From Streptomyces sp. NRRL WC-3742 (GTDB taxonomy: Bacteria > Actinomycetota > Actinomycetes > Streptomycetales > Streptomycetaceae): DNA of 64,000 nt. A program made the position numbers and the translations under genes. The stretch is taken from NCBI RefSeq assembly GCF_000720635.1, contig NZ_JOCF01000042.1, positions 32,132-96,131 of the forward strand, given 5' to 3'. Shown here one piece after another: positions 62,701-64,000 of this stretch. The notes under the pieces are model-generated. The model searched no databases. It saw nothing but the letters and a program-made list of their open reading frames with translations, and was not told where the DNA came from. Positions within the stretch are counted from its first letter, which is position 1. Each line of letters opens with the position of its first letter.

Positions 62701-63307
62701 GGCCGTGGTCCATCAGCTCCAGGAAGTAGTTCTCCTTGCCGAAGATGTCCTGGTACGCGCCGGCGGCCTTCACCGCCTCGTCGTACTGGCCCAGCCGCAG
62801 CCGGGTCTGCACCTCGCCCGAGGGGCAGCCGGTGGTGGCGATGATGCCGGTCGCGTTCGCGGCGATCAGCTCGCGGTCCATGCGGGGCTTCATGTAGTAG
62901 CCCTCCATCGACGCCAGCGAGGAGAGCTTGAACAGGTTCCGCAGACCGGTCGCGTTCTGAGCCCACATCGTCATGTGGGTGTAGCGGCCGCCACCGGAGA
63001 CGTCCTTGCCGCCCTCACCGTCACTGCTCGCCGGGCGCTGCCCGCCCGGCGACCAGAACACCTGCTTCTTGTGGAAGCGCGACCCGGGCGCCACGTACGC
63101 CTCGATGCCGATGATCGGCTTCACCCCGGTCTTGGCGGCCGCGTGGAAGAACTCGTACGCGCCGAACATGTTGCCGTGGTCGCTCATCGCGATGGCGGGC
63201 ATGCCCTGTCTCTCCGCCTCGGCGAACAGCTTGCCGTTCTTCGCCGCCCCGTCGAGCATCGAGTACTCGGTGTGGACGTGCAGGTGCGCGAAGCTGTCGG
63301 ACGACAC
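59750..63307 (-). CDS. dnaE: DNA polymerase III alpha subunit
   Basis: 1185 residues, normal for actinobacterial DnaE1. Starts with the PHP domain (FAHLHVHTEYSMLDG), palm motifs GPGRGSAAGSMVAYLTGI and PPDVDIDFDD (catalytic aspartates), GIHAAAVILS-type block (GTGVHAAAVILSSTPLLDL), a tandem HhH region and a late OB fold (VRLAGLVTNVDRRINKAGNAWAIITLTDRDASVEVLFFP, in stretches). GTG at 63307 is the only start preceding HLHVH. It is the replicative polymerase and the most conserved anchor of the window. Confidence 0.98.
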   Translation of the reverse strand: MSSDSFAHLHVHTEYSMLDGAAKNGKLFAEAERQGMPAIAMSDHGNMFGAYEFFHAAAKTGVKPIIGIEAYVAPGSRFHKKQVFWSPGGQRPASSDGEGGKDVSGGGRYTHMTMWAQNATGLRNLFKLSSLASMEGYYMKPRMDRELIAANATGIIATTGCPSGEVQTRLRLGQYDEAVKAAGAYQDIFGKENYFLELMDHGLSIERDVREDLLRLAKQLNIPLLATNDSHYVTADQADAHDSLLCVGVGKNKDDPNRFKFQGTGYYVKTAEEMRELFRELPEACDNTLAIAERIESYDEVFTYVDRMPQFDVPEGETQASYLRKKIEIGLQHRYGDSPSQEVLDRIELEMGVITPMGFDAYFLVVADICQYGRDNGIPVGPGRGSAAGSMVAYLTGITQLDPLEHDLLFERFLNPERINPPDVDIDFDDRQRDQMVRYVTEKYGAAYTAQVNTFGTIKAKAAVKDANRILGYPFSMGDRITKAMPPDVMGKGVPLADLFDEKHSRYNEGTEIRALYENEPDVKKIIDTGRGIEGLIRGTGVHAAAVILSSTPLLDLIPLHMRDKDGTIITGFDYPSCEAMGLIKMDFLGLRNLGIIDHCLKIVKANRGIDVDIEKIPIDDPTTYQLLARGDTLGVFQLDGGPMRALLRLMKPTEFADISAVSALYRPGPMGMNSHTNYALRKNAQQEIIPIHPELEEPLKDVLGPTYGLIVYQEQVQRAAQVLAGYSLGQADLLRRAMGKKKKEVLEKEFVPFHAGCKERGYSDEAIQAVWDVLVPFAGYAFNKSHSAAYGLVSYQTAYLKANYPAEYMAALLTSVADDKDKMAVYLAECRAMGIKILSPDVNESVVDFTAVGSDVRFGLKAVRNVGVPVIESMIKTRAEKGKFSSFPDFLDKVELVVCNKRTVDSLVKAGAFDSLNHTRLSLSTVHESAIDAVTGVKKQQAIGQDDLFGSLDDGSDTPTIGLDFELTDREWPRKQLLSLEREMLGLYVSSHPLDGAEHILSRNRDTSIADLLGSGRTEGEVRLAGLVTNVDRRINKAGNAWAIITLTDRDASVEVLFFPATYNLMSAQMIEDNVITARGRLNERDGSLSIFGQEITTLDMSSAELGTKPPVQITIPAARITPETVAELKLALQAHPGDVPVRLLTTNWDKDTLYELGYLVNPDNGLASDVKTLLGNRAWAGTL

Positions 63308-63456
63308 GGCGCTTGGCTCCTCGGAGATCGCGGGCGGGAGCGGTCCAGGCTATCCGAACGGCGCCGACGACTCGCCGGGGGTGGCGGTCCTTGGCGGGCC
63401 TTTGATATGGGGGTCCGCTTATCGGCCCGGGGCGGCCGGTGAACCGTGACGGAGGA

Positions 63457-63780
63457 GTGATGCCCGCCGATGCGGGCCGCTTCCTGGCGGGTGTCGGAAA
63501 GAGGAAGGGCTGGGAGTGATCCCCGCGAGTGCGGGGCGAGGCGTAAGCGGCCATCTGCAGGGCCACGTCCGGGGGGCGATCCCCGCAGTCGCGGGGCGGA
63601 TACCAAGCGGGCACCTCGGAGCGCCGCAATGTCGGGGCGATCCCCGCTGGTGCGGGGCCGGCCGTCGCGCAGGTCCTAGCCGATGTGGCCAGGGTAATCC
63701 CCGCGGGGGCGGGGCTGGGGTGGGGTTGCGGAAAGTGTTGGCGCGTGCGGCGGGGTGATCCCTGCGGGTGCGGGGTTGGC
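63457..63780. CRISPR. Degenerate type I-E-like CRISPR repeats, about six units
   Basis: Units start at 63457, 63516, 63576, 63637, 63694 and 63755 (periods 59, 60, 61, 57, 61) with the core G(T/C)(G/A)ATCCCCGC-N4-GCGGGG; the palindromic CCCCGC/GCGGGG resembles actinobacterial I-E repeats of about 28 bp with 31-33 bp spacers. No two units are identical and the last three fall on a coding frame, so the array is likely decayed. No cas gene is inside the window; they could lie to the right. Confidence 0.6.
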
Positions 63781-64000
63781 GGTGAGTTCGGCGAGGACCG
63801 GGGCGGCCTCGCGTAGGGCCTGTGCCGGGGTGAGGTGGGTGCCGCGGGTGAAGGTGTGGGTGAAGGCGGTGGGGCCGAGGGTGGTGCGGGCGGCGTCGGT
63901 GATGCGGTTGACGTCGGTGCGTTCGGCTGGGGGGAGGGGGGCGTCGACGGTGCGGCGGGCGGTGTCGGCGGCGGCGAGGAGGAGGGCGGCGGTGTGGGCG
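63676..64000 (-). CDS. 3' part of a LuxR/BTAD-type regulator
   Basis: On the minus strand the frame is open from the window edge to a TAG at 63676. The visible chain ALLLAAADTARRTVDAPLPP and GPTAFTHTFTRGTHLTPAQALREA is the usual C-terminal end of large LuxR-type or AfsR/BTAD-type ATPase regulators. The final 35 codons (after AELTANPAP) are encoded by the CRISPR-like repeats and look non-native, so the natural end has probably been replaced. The start and DNA-binding domain lie beyond 64000. Confidence 0.5.
   Translation of the reverse strand, partial: AHTAALLLAAADTARRTVDAPLPPAERTDVNRITDAARTTLGPTAFTHTFTRGTHLTPAQALREAAPVLAELTANPAPAGITPPHAPTLSATPPQPRPRGDYPGHIG

Noticed and set aside
59717..63442. 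A 1241-codon plus-strand frame opposite dnaE
   Set aside because: Val/Leu/Gln-rich shadow of a highly conserved gene; no recognisable protein.

Overview
The window is a high-GC chromosome segment (third codon positions almost all G or C, frequent GTG and TTG starts, GTGA/ATGA overlaps) from an actinomycete, most likely Streptomycetaceae (Streptomyces or Kitasatospora). It reads as accessory chromosome: small biosynthetic and export operons, many TetR/MarR/PadR regulators, secreted degradative enzymes and several decayed genes, bounded on the right by the housekeeping replicative polymerase gene dnaE and a decayed CRISPR-like repeat block.

Layout. 0-8 kb: a partial PaaI thioesterase, a YdcF membrane protein, a small membrane-protein gene broken by a 22-bp tandem repeat, a decayed TetR/MFS-exporter pair, a two-gene ornithine-lipid-type acyltransferase operon (OlsB then OlsA) and a serine hydrolase. 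7-12.6 kb: a Pls/PosA single-module NRPS (A-T plus three hexapeptide-like C-terminal domains) overlapping an M1 metallopeptidase by 4 nt; this looks like a complete epsilon-poly-lysine-type polymer synthetase with its degrading enzyme. 12.9-22 kb: NmrA-like oxidoreductase with a membrane protein and MarR regulator, two FAD monooxygenases (one TetX-like), an LRV-repeat protein and a cluster of three TetR regulators with readable operators. 22-32.6 kb: a secreted TAP-type hydrolase and an FtsX/MacB-type ABC exporter locus with two giant permeases and two ATPases, one carrying an apparent AbrB-like tail.

32.7-42 kb: an acyl-CoA ligase, a serpin, a type II thioesterase, a styrene-monooxygenase-like flavoprotein, the RNA-polymerase ATPase HelR/HelD and a type B carboxylesterase. 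A 13-bp dyad (TGAC-N5-GTCA) recurs in front of pls, the acyl-CoA ligase and the StyA-like gene, suggesting a shared TetR-type regulator. 42-49 kb: an F420-type LLM oxidoreductase, a GMC oxidoreductase operon (small subunit, large subunit, unknown 280-aa protein), then a tightly coupled three-gene operon: an 84-aa peptide with a CSHC motif, a DUF692/MNIO multinuclear iron oxidase and an MbnC/TglI-type partner. This is the best candidate for an undescribed system, a Cys-modifying RiPP pathway. A methyltransferase faces it.

49-64 kb: PadR with a divergent MATE exporter, DinB-like protein, lipoamide dehydrogenase, DUF5709 protein, three secreted proteins (metzincin-like protease with FN3 and ricin-type domains, a wall-anchored-type protein, an M9 collagenase), dnaE, then CRISPR-like repeats that run into the 3' end of a truncated regulator gene. 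No rRNA, tRNA, insertion sequence or prophage genes were recognised.
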